64,000 nucleotides of DNA from Hirschia sp964351655 (lineage in GTDB: Bacteria > Pseudomonadota > Alphaproteobacteria > Caulobacterales > Hyphomonadaceae): the NCBI GenBank assembly GCA_964351655.1, contig CAYGPD010000012.1:1-64000 (forward strand). Reading direction: 5' to 3'. A program made the position numbers and the translations under genes. Position 1 is the first letter of the stretch; each line of letters starts with the position of its first letter. The notes below the pieces were generated by a model that saw only the letters and a list, made by a program, of their open reading frames with translations, was not told the origin of the DNA and did not search any database. This document shows positions 17,892 through 27,303 of this stretch, piece after piece.

Positions 17892-18488
17892 TTATTTTGT
17901 CTGGAATAGGAAAAGTATATTGCAATCAGTTACATCTCCGTTGGATGTAAATATTGGGGATATGAGTTCTAGTTCATATGATAAATTAGTGTCTTTGAGT
18001 TTAGCCTGAAATGTTAATTGCCCGCGGGAAGATTGAATTCGTCGATATTTCGCACCTACAGAACTGTTCGTTATCTTACTAGTATAATCGTCGGGCAATG
18101 TAGTTTCAAATGGAACAAAGCTTCCAAAGCGTAATGATAAATATTCAAGTATTTCGTTGAAATCTGCTTCGCATTGCGCTGTAGAAACGTCTTTTAATTT
18201 CCGGGTCATCAGCAATTGTGTTTTTTGAACAGCAGTTTTGGAATTCGGCTCCAGGAACTCTACTGAATATTCTTTCTCGTTTATTGATACCGGCTCCGTT
18301 AGCTTCAGCTTATTAAAAAGCGGGCTTGTTTCTGCGTTATAATCTAATTTATTCGCATTCATCGCAGATGCAAAACCATCAATCGACTGTGTAAGGCAGA
18401 TGTTACTGATGCAGGGCTTTATTTCTTGGATTGAGTTTGTGCAATTAAGCAGAATGGGTGAAAGAAAGCATAAAAGAACATGTCGCAT
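17892..18488 (-). CDS. Hypothetical exported protein
   Basis: A protein of about 198 residues that I do not recognise. The N-terminus (MRHVLLCFLSPILLNCTNS) looks like a signal peptide. Cys at LLNC could be a lipidation site, but Asn at -1 is not canonical, so lipoprotein status is doubtful. The remainder is a soluble domain with Cys pairs (CISNICL near the N-terminus, CEADF mid-protein and CNILF near the end). An in-frame ATG 27 bases upstream (18515) gives a less signal-like N-terminus. It lies just downstream of the Nudix gene on the same strand (38-base gap) and could be its operon partner. It appears more AT-rich than its neighbours. Confidence 0.6.
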   Translation of the reverse strand: MRHVLLCFLSPILLNCTNSIQEIKPCISNICLTQSIDGFASAMNANKLDYNAETSPLFNKLKLTEPVSINEKEYSVEFLEPNSKTAVQKTQLLMTRKLKDVSTAQCEADFNEILEYLSLRFGSFVPFETTLPDDYTSKITNSSVGAKYRRIQSSRGQLTFQAKLKDTNLSYELELISPIFTSNGDVTDCNILFLFQTK

Positions 18489-18525
18489 TGAGCATCTCCA
18501 AATTTTCGATTTCAAAACGACACCA

Positions 18526-19272
18526 CTAATCCCGCGTCAGCCGCTCAAGAAAGCTTTCATTGTCTTTCCAGTAGGTCATGAAGGGGGCGTGGTCAGCGTC
18601 AGGTTCTTCTATGCGCTTTTGGGCTTCGCTTATTGTGAAGCGGGTGATACCGGGCAGGTCTAGGTCTGCGATTTCTTCGAAGGTGAACCAGTGCAAATCT
18701 AATAGTTCATGGCTATCCACGGGACGTTTGAGTTCTGCGAGAACGTCTTCGGATTTAGCGAGGAAGAAACGTGCATCAAATCGTTTTGGGCGATAGGGCG
18801 GTGTGATTGCGCGGCCTATAAATTGGATGTTGTTAAGATAGGGACGTACACCAAAGGAAAGATATGTGCGCCAGCTTTCATCTAGGTTTGGCGTGATCTC
18901 AATATCTTCAGAGACGGGCTTACCTATGACGAGGCCGGTTTCTTCAAATGTTTCACGGATGGCAGATAGAACCAATCCTTCGGGCGAGGTATTGCTTTGA
19001 ATTTGCAATAAGGATCGACATGTTGGATTTAGGTCGCCAATGGCTGTTATGTCCAAATCAGTGGGGTCCATGCGGCCACCTGGGAAGACATATTTGTCAG
19101 GCATGAATGTGTGACCACTCGCGCGTTGGCCCATAAGGATGCGCGGCGTTGGGCCATCATTACGCACGAGGATCATTGTGGCTGCATCTTTGGCGTCCAC
19201 CGGATTTTGCGCGAGGCTAATATCCGGTGGTGCGTCGTCAAATTGTCCGGGTTTGAATGTGTTTTCTGACAT
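18526..19272 (-). CDS. Nudix hydrolase
   Basis: A 248-residue Nudix-superfamily pyrophosphohydrolase. The catalytic core RETFEETGL (the REUxEExGU part of the Nudix box) is intact, preceded by VFPGGRMDPTD. An insertion of about 35 residues separates the first Gly-rich strand from the catalytic helix, as in the longer NUDT8/NUDT19-like or CoA-type hydrolases. The substrate (nucleotide sugar, CoA derivative or other) cannot be decided. It lies 30 bases after rnr on the same strand, a neighbourhood common in alphaproteobacteria. Confidence 0.88.
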   Translation of the reverse strand: MSENTFKPGQFDDAPPDISLAQNPVDAKDAATMILVRNDGPTPRILMGQRASGHTFMPDKYVFPGGRMDPTDLDITAIGDLNPTCRSLLQIQSNTSPEGLVLSAIRETFEETGLVIGKPVSEDIEITPNLDESWRTYLSFGVRPYLNNIQFIGRAITPPYRPKRFDARFFLAKSEDVLAELKRPVDSHELLDLHWFTFEEIADLDLPGITRFTISEAQKRIEEPDADHAPFMTYWKDNESFLERLTRD

Positions 19273-19302
19273 TGCGTTTCACTCCCGCACCTACGCTTAG
19301 GC

Positions 19303-21594
19303 TTATTTTCTTTTTCCTAAGCGTATGTTTTTTCGGCGGCCTTGTGAAGCTGTAGCGCGCTTTTTAGAGCCGCCTTTGCGTCCCCGTGGTGGGTGGTTGT
19401 CGCGGCCATGTCGTGCACGTTTAGGCTTTAACAATTCTTCACGTGCAGGACGCGGGTCAGATAGCATTTCAAACAATAGCCCACCTGTAACCGGTGTGGC
19501 TTCTGCAAGTTTTACTAGGACCGGCATACCCATTTCATAGCGCATTTCTGTGCGATCACCGACGAGCGCAGCATTGTTCTCATCATAGAGCCAGTATTCT
19601 TCCGAGAGGCGTGCTGCTGGAATAAAGCCATCTGCGCCACTATCGTTGAGTTTTACAAATAGCCCAGCTTTGGTGACACCGGCGATACGGCCTTGAAATT
19701 CCGCACCGACTTTATCTGACATGAAGGCCACGAGATAGCGGTCTGTTGCATCACGTTCTGCTGCCATTGAGCGGCGTTCAGTCGTTGTGAGGTGTTCGGC
19801 AATTTGTTCTAGGCGCTTTGATTCCACATCAGAAATGCCATCAGGACCAAGACCCAACGCACGAATGAGTGCGCGGTGTACGATCAAGTCAGAGTATCGA
19901 CGGATAGGGGATGTAAAGTGCGCATATTTTGCGAGGTTTAATCCAAAGTGCCCGTAATTCTCGTGTGAATAGCGCGCTTGAGATTGAGACCTTAGTACCA
20001 TTTCAGACACAAGGTGTTCATGCTCGGTTGAACGCGATTGTTCGAGTAGACGATTGAAGCGCGCTGAGGTCTTCTTCTCGCCGCGTGTCCACTTCATGCC
20101 GATTGTAGGCAGGAAAATGCCAAGAGCGAGGATTTTCTCATCTGAAGGTTCTTCGTGGATACGATAAATGAGCGGCGAGTGCGTTTTCTCTAAGCTTTCA
20201 GCCGCACACACATTGGCTTGGATCATAAATTCTTCGATCAGCTTGTGCGCATCAAAACGATCTTTTGTGTAAACGCCTAACACATTGCCTTCCTTATCGA
20301 GAGCAACGCGGCGCTCTGGAAGGTCTAGGTCGAGAGGTTGGCGCTTTTCACGTGCTTTACCAACGCAAGCATAGGCGGCCCACAATGGTTTCAGCACTGT
20401 CTCTAATAGAGGCGCTGATTTTTCGTCAGGCTTTCCATCAACAGCGTTTTGGGCTTGCTCATATGATAGCTTGGCAACTGAACGCATCGTGCCGCGAATG
20501 AAACGGTGATCAATTTTGTCACCTGCCGCGTTGAAACGCATTTCAACGGCGAATGTCTCACGGATTTCATTTTCTTTTAGCGAACATTGTTCAGCAGAAA
20601 GCGCTTCAGGAAGCATGGGCGCAACGCGATCAGGGAAATAAGTAGAATTTCCGCGTCTAAAGGCTTCATCATCTAGCGCTGTACCATGCTGCACATAGGC
20701 GGCAACATCGGCAATCGCGACATAGACAATCCAGCCGCCTTTATTGTTTTCAGCATCATCGGGCTTGGCATACACAGCATCGTCATGGTCACGTGCATCC
20801 GCAGGGTCAATCGTGACGAGGGGAAGGTGTGTAAGGTCCTCACGTTTGGTTTTTTGTGCTGTTGCGTTTTCAGCTTCAGCCAGAACTTCTGTTGGAAATT
20901 CATCTGGCACATCATGCGTATGCAGCGCGACAATGGAAGCAGATTTGGGGTTGTCCATCGTGCCGACAATTTCAACCACTTCAGCCATTTGCGGGCCGTG
21001 AGGTTTGGATTTTTTCAATTTTATACGAACAATGTCGCCCGTTTCAGCATCTTTTGAGAGTGCTTTTTCAACAAGATATTCGTGTTTGTCTTTGCGGCTT
21101 GTTGGTTTGACGCGGCCACCATGTCTATTGGCTTCAAACAGCCCTATGACAGTGGTTTGGGGTGTATCGTCGAACTTCTTGATGACTTTCGCATACCAAA
21201 GGCCATCATTCGCTTTCCCCACTTTACATAAAGCGCGGTCGCCTATGGCAAAGGTTTCGTTGCGTTTGCGGGAAGCGGATGCGACGCAGGTGATGTCAGG
21301 TCCGTAAAGACCATCTGTGCCGATGCAGCGACCAACAAGATCGCCATGCTCATCAATTTTTTCAAATTTCACAACAGAGGTCGGCGGAGGCGCATCAACG
21401 CTTGCAAACTGGCGTTTGCCTGTGCGGGCAATCGTGCCTTCTGTTTCTAGTTTCTTCAGAATCTGACGCAGCGCGACACGGTCGGAGCCTTGAACGCCAA
21501 GACCTCGTGCAATTTCGCGTTTGTTAGATTTATCGGGATTGCGTTCTAAAAATTCAAGAACGACTTTTTCAGTTATATTACTCATGGGGGCCAT
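19303..21594 (-). CDS. rnr: Ribonuclease R
   Basis: A 763-residue processive 3'-to-5' exoribonuclease of the RNB family. An N-terminal winged-helix region (EIARGLGVQGSDRVALRQIL) precedes cold-shock domains. The RNB catalytic domain contains TIDPADARDHDDAVYA with the Mg-binding Asp cluster, and HFTSPIRRYSDLIVHRAL. An S1 domain follows, then a strongly basic tail (KRARHGRDNHPPRGRKGG and beyond). It degrades structured RNA and rRNA fragments, and in relatives acts with tmRNA. Two ATGs (21594, 21585) are possible starts. It lies in the topA-rnr-Nudix block, downstream of the M23 peptidase gene. Confidence 0.97.
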   Translation of the reverse strand: MAPMSNITEKVVLEFLERNPDKSNKREIARGLGVQGSDRVALRQILKKLETEGTIARTGKRQFASVDAPPPTSVVKFEKIDEHGDLVGRCIGTDGLYGPDITCVASASRKRNETFAIGDRALCKVGKANDGLWYAKVIKKFDDTPQTTVIGLFEANRHGGRVKPTSRKDKHEYLVEKALSKDAETGDIVRIKLKKSKPHGPQMAEVVEIVGTMDNPKSASIVALHTHDVPDEFPTEVLAEAENATAQKTKREDLTHLPLVTIDPADARDHDDAVYAKPDDAENNKGGWIVYVAIADVAAYVQHGTALDDEAFRRGNSTYFPDRVAPMLPEALSAEQCSLKENEIRETFAVEMRFNAAGDKIDHRFIRGTMRSVAKLSYEQAQNAVDGKPDEKSAPLLETVLKPLWAAYACVGKAREKRQPLDLDLPERRVALDKEGNVLGVYTKDRFDAHKLIEEFMIQANVCAAESLEKTHSPLIYRIHEEPSDEKILALGIFLPTIGMKWTRGEKKTSARFNRLLEQSRSTEHEHLVSEMVLRSQSQARYSHENYGHFGLNLAKYAHFTSPIRRYSDLIVHRALIRALGLGPDGISDVESKRLEQIAEHLTTTERRSMAAERDATDRYLVAFMSDKVGAEFQGRIAGVTKAGLFVKLNDSGADGFIPAARLSEEYWLYDENNAALVGDRTEMRYEMGMPVLVKLAEATPVTGGLLFEMLSDPRPAREELLKPKRARHGRDNHPPRGRKGGSKKRATASQGRRKNIRLGKRK

Positions 21595-21676
21595 ATAACC
21601 TAAAAAACAAAATTATGCGCGTTTTTTGTTTGAGTTAGCACGAAAGAAAAGAAACGCGGTCTCTATTAAGGTATAA

Positions 21677-22432
21677 TTATGAGGGATTTGGCCTGCTAGA
21701 CACTTTGGGGAGTGGGGCTGATATGTCGATTGCCTCAAGACCAAATGACTGTTTTGGGGTGTTGTAGTCGCCAATCAGAATTTCATAGTGAAGGTGGCGT
21801 GCAACGGGCCTCTTTGCTGTTGTGCCCATTAGGCCAATGGTTTGCCCTGCTCTTACTTTTGAACCCACTTCTATATCTGGTGCGAAATTTTCTAGATGTG
21901 CATAGCGGGTAAAAATGCCGTCGCCATGATCAATGAGGATCAAATTTCCATAGTCAGCTCTGTAAAATGCTTCGGTGATTACACCGTCTCCGCCAGCATA
22001 CACGTCAACTGGTTCGGAGAAGGCGATGTCCCATCCTTTGTGGAGGGATGCGCGCCTTGAGGTACCGCGAAAACCATAACCGGACATGAGGCACCCTTGC
22101 GCAACAGGCGCGGAGGCGAGACGTACTTTAGGTGTGATTTTAAATGTTTGCTTATAACCTTTGATATTTTGGGACGCATCTGACGCGGGTGTGTTGCGCC
22201 GCCCGTCAGGATAGCAAACTTGTAGATTTTTGGGGAAGATGCGGGCCAATCGAGCTTGTTCGAACGGGGCTAGAAGCTCTTTTAGGATGAGAGTTTCTTC
22301 GCTTTTAATCGCGCCGACATATTCAATAGCCATACGTTTTGACGTGGATGCTAATTGATCGATATGAGAGGACTCGACACCAGACATTGGCAATATCGAC
22401 ACCAAAGCAGACGGCAATATATTAAAAAGCAT
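21677..22432 (-). CDS. M23 family metallopeptidase (LytM type)
   Basis: A 251-residue putative peptidoglycan endopeptidase. The C-terminal LytM domain has all zinc-site motifs: HKGWDIA (HxxxD) and HLHYEI (HxH), with FTRYAHL and GLMGTTA between. The N-terminus is hydrophobic but lacks the usual positive charge, so the signal peptide is marginal. The frame stays open for about 18 codons upstream (including an Arg and His) without a standard start codon, so the annotated ATG may not be the true start. It sits between topA and rnr, where many relatives have no such gene. Cell-wall remodelling is inferred from the family. Confidence 0.86.
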   Translation of the reverse strand: MLFNILPSALVSILPMSGVESSHIDQLASTSKRMAIEYVGAIKSEETLILKELLAPFEQARLARIFPKNLQVCYPDGRRNTPASDASQNIKGYKQTFKITPKVRLASAPVAQGCLMSGYGFRGTSRRASLHKGWDIAFSEPVDVYAGGDGVITEAFYRADYGNLILIDHGDGIFTRYAHLENFAPDIEVGSKVRAGQTIGLMGTTAKRPVARHLHYEILIGDYNTPKQSFGLEAIDISAPLPKVSSRPNPS

Positions 22433-22603
22433 ACGAAAGTGGACCTGTACAAATGGCCCAAAACCACAGGCACAAGCAATAAACTAAGCAGTTTAGCTGG
22501 TGGATGGTGTTTGAGGCATACGAACAGTAAACCGATGGCCGTATGAAGTAAGAGGGCGGCTAGCGGATTACTGTTTTAAGCTTAAAATTCGACGTGACTT
22601 ATT

Positions 22604-25213
22604 CTACGAAGTTTCTTTGGTAGATTTTTTAGGCGTTTTTGAGGCAGTTGTTTTCTTGGCTGCAGGTTTTTTTGCTGCAGGCTTCTTTTTGGCAGGAGCC
22701 TTTTTAGCGGCAGCGCCACCTTTTGCGTCTATCAACTCAATAGCTTTTTCCAAAGTAATGGTCTCTGGCGTTAAGTCTTTTGGCAATGTTGCGTTGGTCT
22801 TTTGGTGTTTCACATAAGGCCCATACCGTCCATCATATACGTTGATCGGTTCGTCTGTTACTGGGTGTTTCCCAAGTTCTTTCAGTGCTTTAGCGGCACC
22901 GCCGCGTCCACCTTTAGCATTTTTTTCTGCTATCAAAGCGACAGCGCGGTTTAAACCTATTTCGAAAACGTCCATAGGATCTGGCAAGTTGGCATAGGTT
23001 TTGAGGTGTTGCACATAAGGTCCGTAGCGGCCGAAATTAGCGTACATCATTTCGCCATCCTCGGGGTGAGGGCCAATTTCGCGCGGCAAATTGATCAACT
23101 GAATTGCTTGCGCAAGTGTGAGTTCCTCAACGTTCCACCCTTTGGGGATAGAGCCACGTTTAGGCTTTTCTTTACCGACACCTTCGCCAAGCTGCACATA
23201 AGGACCGAAACGGCCTGTGCGCAGGCTGATGTCCTTACCTGTTGCGGGGTCTTGACCCAGCAGCTTACCGTCCGGTGATACAGCGTCTTCTGCGTCTGAC
23301 CCATCTGTTGTGAAGGGGCGTGTGTGCTTACATTCAGGATAGTTTGAACACCCGATAAAGGCACCGTTACGACCAAGCTTCATTGAAAGCTGGCCTTCTT
23401 TACATAATGGACATAGGCGCGGATCTTCACCCGTGGGTTCGCCAGTCTTTTCGTCTATTTTAGGCGGGAAGATTTTAGGGCCAAGAACATCATTTAGAAG
23501 ATCAAGAACGTGGGTGACACGAAGCTCAGACACCTCTTCGATTTTTGCTCTGAATTGTTTCCAAAACTCAGCAAGGAATGTTTTCCAAGCAAGCTTACCA
23601 TCGGAAACAAGGTCGAGTTTTTCTTCTAGGTCAGCCGTAAAGTCGTATTGAACATATTGATTGAAATAGTTTTCAAGGAAGATTGTGACCAAACGACCTT
23701 TATCGTCTGGAATGAAGCGGTTTTTATCCATGTGCACATAGTCACGGTCACGCAATGTCGCGAGCGTAGAGGCATATGTGGATGGGCGTCCAATGCCTAG
23801 CTCTTCCATTTTCTTCACGAGCGATGCTTCTGTAAAACGTGGAGGAGGTTGAGTAAAGCTTTGGTTTGCATCAGCTTTTTTCAAGTCGATATTATCACCT
23901 ACTGTCAAAGCTGGAAGGCGTTTGCTGTCCTCATCGCCGTTTTCATCATCGCGGCCTTCTTGGTATAAGACAAGAAAACCATCAAATTTTACGACCTGAC
24001 CCGTGGCACGTAAAATGGCATTTCCATCTTTTGATTTTAGGTCCGCTGTTGTGCGTTCAAGTTGTGCTGTTTCCATTTGAGAAGCAACGGCACGCTTCCA
24101 CACAAGTTCATAAAGGCGGGTGAAATCCTGATCCATGCGCACGCTGGAAGGGTGTTTCATAAAGTCAGTTGGTCTGATGGCTTCGTGCGCTTCCTGTGCG
24201 TTTTTAGCTTTAGAGGTGTAGCGGCGTGGGCTGGATGGAACATAGGCAGCGCCGTGAACTTCTTTGATAGCATCGCGTGCAGCGTGGATAGCTTCTTCCG
24301 CCATTTCTACACCGTCTGTACGCATATATGTGATAAGACCGGCTTCATATAGCTTTTGTGCGGCACCCATTGTGCGAGAGGCATTAAAGCCCAATTTTCG
24401 GGAGGCTTCTTGCTGAAGTGTTGATGTTGTGAATGGCGGCGGCGGGTTTGATTTAACTGGTTTTGCTTCAACAGATTGAACTGTATATCCACCCACACGG
24501 ACACGTTCGAGGGCTTTTTCTGCGGCTTCTTTATTTGGAAGTGAGAATTTCTGGACTTTTTGGCCTTCAAGCTCATACAAGCGGGCTTCAAATTCGGATT
24601 TTGAAACTGAATTCATTAAGCCTTTGATTTGCCAATATTCTTCTGGTTTGAATACCTCAATTTCCATTTCGCGTTCACAGATAAGGCGCAGCGCAACGGA
24701 TTGCACACGGCCAGCAGATCGAGAACCGGGGAGCTTGCGCCATAGCACTGGTGATAGGTTGAAGCCCACGAGGTAGTCGAGTGCACGGCGTGCGAGGTAT
24801 GCGTCCACAAGCTCTTGATCTAGTTCGCGTGGCTTCTGCATAGCTTCAAGAATGGATTTTTTTGTAATCGCATTAAAGACAACGCGCTCAATGGATTTGT
24901 CTTTAAGTGCACCACGTTTTTTAGATAGAACGTCCAGAACGTGCCACGAAATTGCTTCTCCCTCTCTATCAGGGTCGGTGGCAAGTATCAGGCCGTCGGC
25001 TCCCTTTAAGGCGTCAGCAATGTCCTTGATACGCTGGTTTGATTTTGCATCTGCTTTCCACGTCATCTCAAAATCATTGTCGGGATCAACTGAACCATCC
25101 TTAGATGGCAGATCACGAATATGCCCGTATGAGGCGAGCACTTTAAAGTCTTTTCCAAGGTATTGGTTGATTGTCTTGGCTTTGGCCGGGGACTCAACGA
25201 CAACGACTTTCAT
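22604..25213 (-). CDS. topA: DNA topoisomerase I
   Basis: An 869-residue type IA topoisomerase that relaxes negative supercoils. The Toprim domain starts at KVVVVESPAKAKTI and contains ATDPDREGEAISWH. The active-site Tyr is Y296 in ITYMRTDG. Only one complete C-terminal zinc-finger module keeps its cysteines (CPLCKEG, then GCSNYPEC); three later repeats with GRFGPYVQ or GRYGPYV are cysteine-free Topo-C repeats. The last 35 or so residues are Lys/Ala-rich with KPAAKK-type repeats, like histone H1 tails, and probably bind DNA non-specifically. It lies between dprA and the M23 gene, the usual alphaproteobacterial order. Confidence 0.98.
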   Translation of the reverse strand: MKVVVVESPAKAKTINQYLGKDFKVLASYGHIRDLPSKDGSVDPDNDFEMTWKADAKSNQRIKDIADALKGADGLILATDPDREGEAISWHVLDVLSKKRGALKDKSIERVVFNAITKKSILEAMQKPRELDQELVDAYLARRALDYLVGFNLSPVLWRKLPGSRSAGRVQSVALRLICEREMEIEVFKPEEYWQIKGLMNSVSKSEFEARLYELEGQKVQKFSLPNKEAAEKALERVRVGGYTVQSVEAKPVKSNPPPPFTTSTLQQEASRKLGFNASRTMGAAQKLYEAGLITYMRTDGVEMAEEAIHAARDAIKEVHGAAYVPSSPRRYTSKAKNAQEAHEAIRPTDFMKHPSSVRMDQDFTRLYELVWKRAVASQMETAQLERTTADLKSKDGNAILRATGQVVKFDGFLVLYQEGRDDENGDEDSKRLPALTVGDNIDLKKADANQSFTQPPPRFTEASLVKKMEELGIGRPSTYASTLATLRDRDYVHMDKNRFIPDDKGRLVTIFLENYFNQYVQYDFTADLEEKLDLVSDGKLAWKTFLAEFWKQFRAKIEEVSELRVTHVLDLLNDVLGPKIFPPKIDEKTGEPTGEDPRLCPLCKEGQLSMKLGRNGAFIGCSNYPECKHTRPFTTDGSDAEDAVSPDGKLLGQDPATGKDISLRTGRFGPYVQLGEGVGKEKPKRGSIPKGWNVEELTLAQAIQLINLPREIGPHPEDGEMMYANFGRYGPYVQHLKTYANLPDPMDVFEIGLNRAVALIAEKNAKGGRGGAAKALKELGKHPVTDEPINVYDGRYGPYVKHQKTNATLPKDLTPETITLEKAIELIDAKGGAAAKKAPAKKKPAAKKPAAKKTTASKTPKKSTKETS

Positions 25214-25387
25214 ACTATATTCTCCCGGCTGTTTATACGTGTTCTAGGCGGTCATACACCTTGCCCACCCCAATGCATTAGAGCGGCGGAAACTGGTAGA
25301 GCTGAACAAGAAAGTCAATTAATCAATTTAAGACAATGTGTGAACTAGCCCAAAATTATCACTTAAAAGGCGAGTTTTACACAGGTC

Positions 25388-25408
25388 TTATCAGCTTGCG
25401 ACTGATAA
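25388..25408. terminator. Hairpin directly after the dprA stop
   Basis: A 7-bp perfect stem (TTATCAG / CTGATAA) with a 7-base loop abuts the dprA stop. No U-tract follows on the minus strand, so it is a weak terminator or a processing/stability element. Confidence 0.4.
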
Positions 25409-26536
25409 TCATTCAATGATTATATTGGCATATCCACCTGCATGTGTTTGCGCAAAACCGTCTAATTCCAATTCAGTAAGCGCGATTTGGACCTCTCTAT
25501 GAGGCGCTCCCACAACGCGCACAAGCTCATCGATATGGGTTGGCGTTGGTGAAAGTGCAATTTTTAATGTGTTGAGAGTTGAAGCTGAACAATCTGTGAG
25601 CGGAGGAAGGGTATATTCTTCGGATTCTGCCTCGGCGAGTATCGGAAGTGTGCAGCCTTCTAAGGCTGCGATGACGTCGTGGGCATCTTCTACGAGCCAC
25701 GCGCCTTGCTTGAGAAGACCGTTTGATCCATGCGTGCGTTCATCCAGTGGAGAGCCTGGTATGGCGAGAACTTCACGTCCTTGTTCAAGTGCGACGCGTG
25801 CCGAGATGAGGGAACCAGAACGCTTTGCAGCTTCGGCGACAAGGACCGCCATGGAAAGACCTGTAATGATACGATTGCGTTTTGGAAAATCGCGTGCGGT
25901 TGCTGTATATCCAATTGGCGCTTCAGAGACGATTGCGCCGCGTTCTAATATTCTGTCGTAGAGTTTTGCATGTTCGGGCGGATAGATCGCATTCACACCG
26001 CCAGCGAGGACTGCGATTGTGTGACCATGTTGGAGGGCAGCGGCGTGGGCTTCGCCATCAATGCCGCGTGCCATGCCTGAAACGATAGTGTATCCAGCTT
26101 TTGCTAGATCAGCAGAGATGTCCCGTGTGAGTTTGCGTCCCGCTGCCGACGCATTGCGGGCACCGACAATTGCAATGGCGGGCTTTAGAAAGGCTTCCAT
26201 ATCGCCGCGCACGCATATCATTGGAATAGGCGGCGAGATTGCACTAAGGGGGAGGGGGTAATCGCTTTCATCATAGGCAATAAAGCGCGCGCCTAATTTA
26301 GTCGCTTGGATCAGTTCTTTTTCTATGTTGGCAGCGCTGGGAATTTTGAAGCTTTTGGCTTTGCCTGATCTTGTCGTGAGGCTGGGGAGCGCATCAAGGA
26401 TTGCATCCACGTCACCTTTAAAACGTGCCATAAGCTGTGCATACGTCATTGGACCAATATTGGGCGTACGCAAGAGCTGCAATCTCTTGACCCGTTCTTG
26501 ATCGGTGAGTGTTTTATGGTTTTGCGAATGCATCAT
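25409..26536 (-). CDS. dprA: DNA-processing protein DprA
   Basis: A protein of about 375 residues that in transformable bacteria loads RecA on incoming single-stranded DNA. The Rossmann-like DprA domain is clear: AIVGARNASAAGRKL, GYTIVSGMARGIDGEAHAAAL, AVLAGGVNAIYPPEH, PKRNRIITGLS and GREVLAIPGSPLDERTHGSN. An N-terminal SAM-like helical region and a C-terminal winged-helix-like domain (about the last 70 residues) flank it. The start is ATG 26536: GGAGGGGGG immediately upstream is an excellent ribosome-binding site, and lies inside the longer frame from a TTG at 26551. It follows plsY by about 30 bases, an operon arrangement common in alphaproteobacteria. Confidence 0.97.
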   Translation of the reverse strand: MMHSQNHKTLTDQERVKRLQLLRTPNIGPMTYAQLMARFKGDVDAILDALPSLTTRSGKAKSFKIPSAANIEKELIQATKLGARFIAYDESDYPLPLSAISPPIPMICVRGDMEAFLKPAIAIVGARNASAAGRKLTRDISADLAKAGYTIVSGMARGIDGEAHAAALQHGHTIAVLAGGVNAIYPPEHAKLYDRILERGAIVSEAPIGYTATARDFPKRNRIITGLSMAVLVAEAAKRSGSLISARVALEQGREVLAIPGSPLDERTHGSNGLLKQGAWLVEDAHDVIAALEGCTLPILAEAESEEYTLPPLTDCSASTLNTLKIALSPTPTHIDELVRVVGAPHREVQIALTELELDGFAQTHAGGYANIIIE

Positions 26537-26566
26537 TTGGCCCCCCTCCAAATGTTCAAGCTTTAG

Positions 26567-27190
26567 CTATGCGACGTCGTTGGCTTTCTTCTTCCCGATT
26601 TTTTCTTCCGTGCCATTCATCAATCGTTTGATGTTTTCGCGGTGGCGATAAAATAGTAGAATGGAAAGTGCGGCCGTGACGCATACGGCGAAAATGTCAC
26701 CGATTAGCCAATATGTGAGCGCTGGCAGGAGGGCGGCAGTGACGAGCGCCGCAAGTGAGGAATAGCGAAAGGCGACTGCGATTGAGAGCCAGCAGATGGC
26801 GAACGCAATCCCGACTTGCCACATAATGCCAAAGAGCATTCCGATAAATGTCGCAACGCCTTTGCCGCCTTTGAACTTGAGCCAAACAGGATAGCAATGG
26901 CCTACAAAAGCGGCAGCACCTGCAAGTAATCCAGCGTGAAAACTAAAAATGAAACTAAAAATAGCTGCTGCGATTCCCGCTTTCCCTGCATCCAGAAGAA
27001 GCGTTGCGAGCGCAAGGTCTTTGCGTCCTGTTCGTAAAACATTGGTGGCTCCAATATTTCCCGAGCCGATGCTGCGAATATCACCCAAGCCTGCCATGCG
27101 CGTGATAACGAGGCCAAAAGGAATAGACCCAAAAAAGTATCCACCGGCGATGGCAATGGCGTAGATAATCGCAATAGGCATGTCTTGCAT
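26567..27190 (-). CDS. plsY: Glycerol-3-phosphate acyltransferase PlsY
   Basis: A 207-residue inner-membrane enzyme that transfers acyl groups from acyl-phosphate to glycerol-3-phosphate, the first step of phospholipid synthesis. Conserved motifs are present: FGSIPFGLVITR (motif 1), GSGNIGATNVLRTG (the Gly-rich loop) and GHCYPVWLKFKGGKGVAT (motif 2). About five transmembrane segments are visible. The C-terminus is a short basic tail. First gene of a plsY-dprA operon; a second Met at residue 4 is an alternative start. Confidence 0.97.
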   Translation of the reverse strand: MQDMPIAIIYAIAIAGGYFFGSIPFGLVITRMAGLGDIRSIGSGNIGATNVLRTGRKDLALATLLLDAGKAGIAAAIFSFIFSFHAGLLAGAAAFVGHCYPVWLKFKGGKGVATFIGMLFGIMWQVGIAFAICWLSIAVAFRYSSLAALVTAALLPALTYWLIGDIFAVCVTAALSILLFYRHRENIKRLMNGTEEKIGKKKANDVA

Positions 27191-27303
27191 GGTCGTTCCA
27201 ACGTTTCAGGACTAATAAGTTAGGCATAGCTACTCACATCAATTGGTGCAAGTGCGTGAAATTTATACAATTCCCCAATTTGCCAGACTAAGAATAATAG
27301 AAG

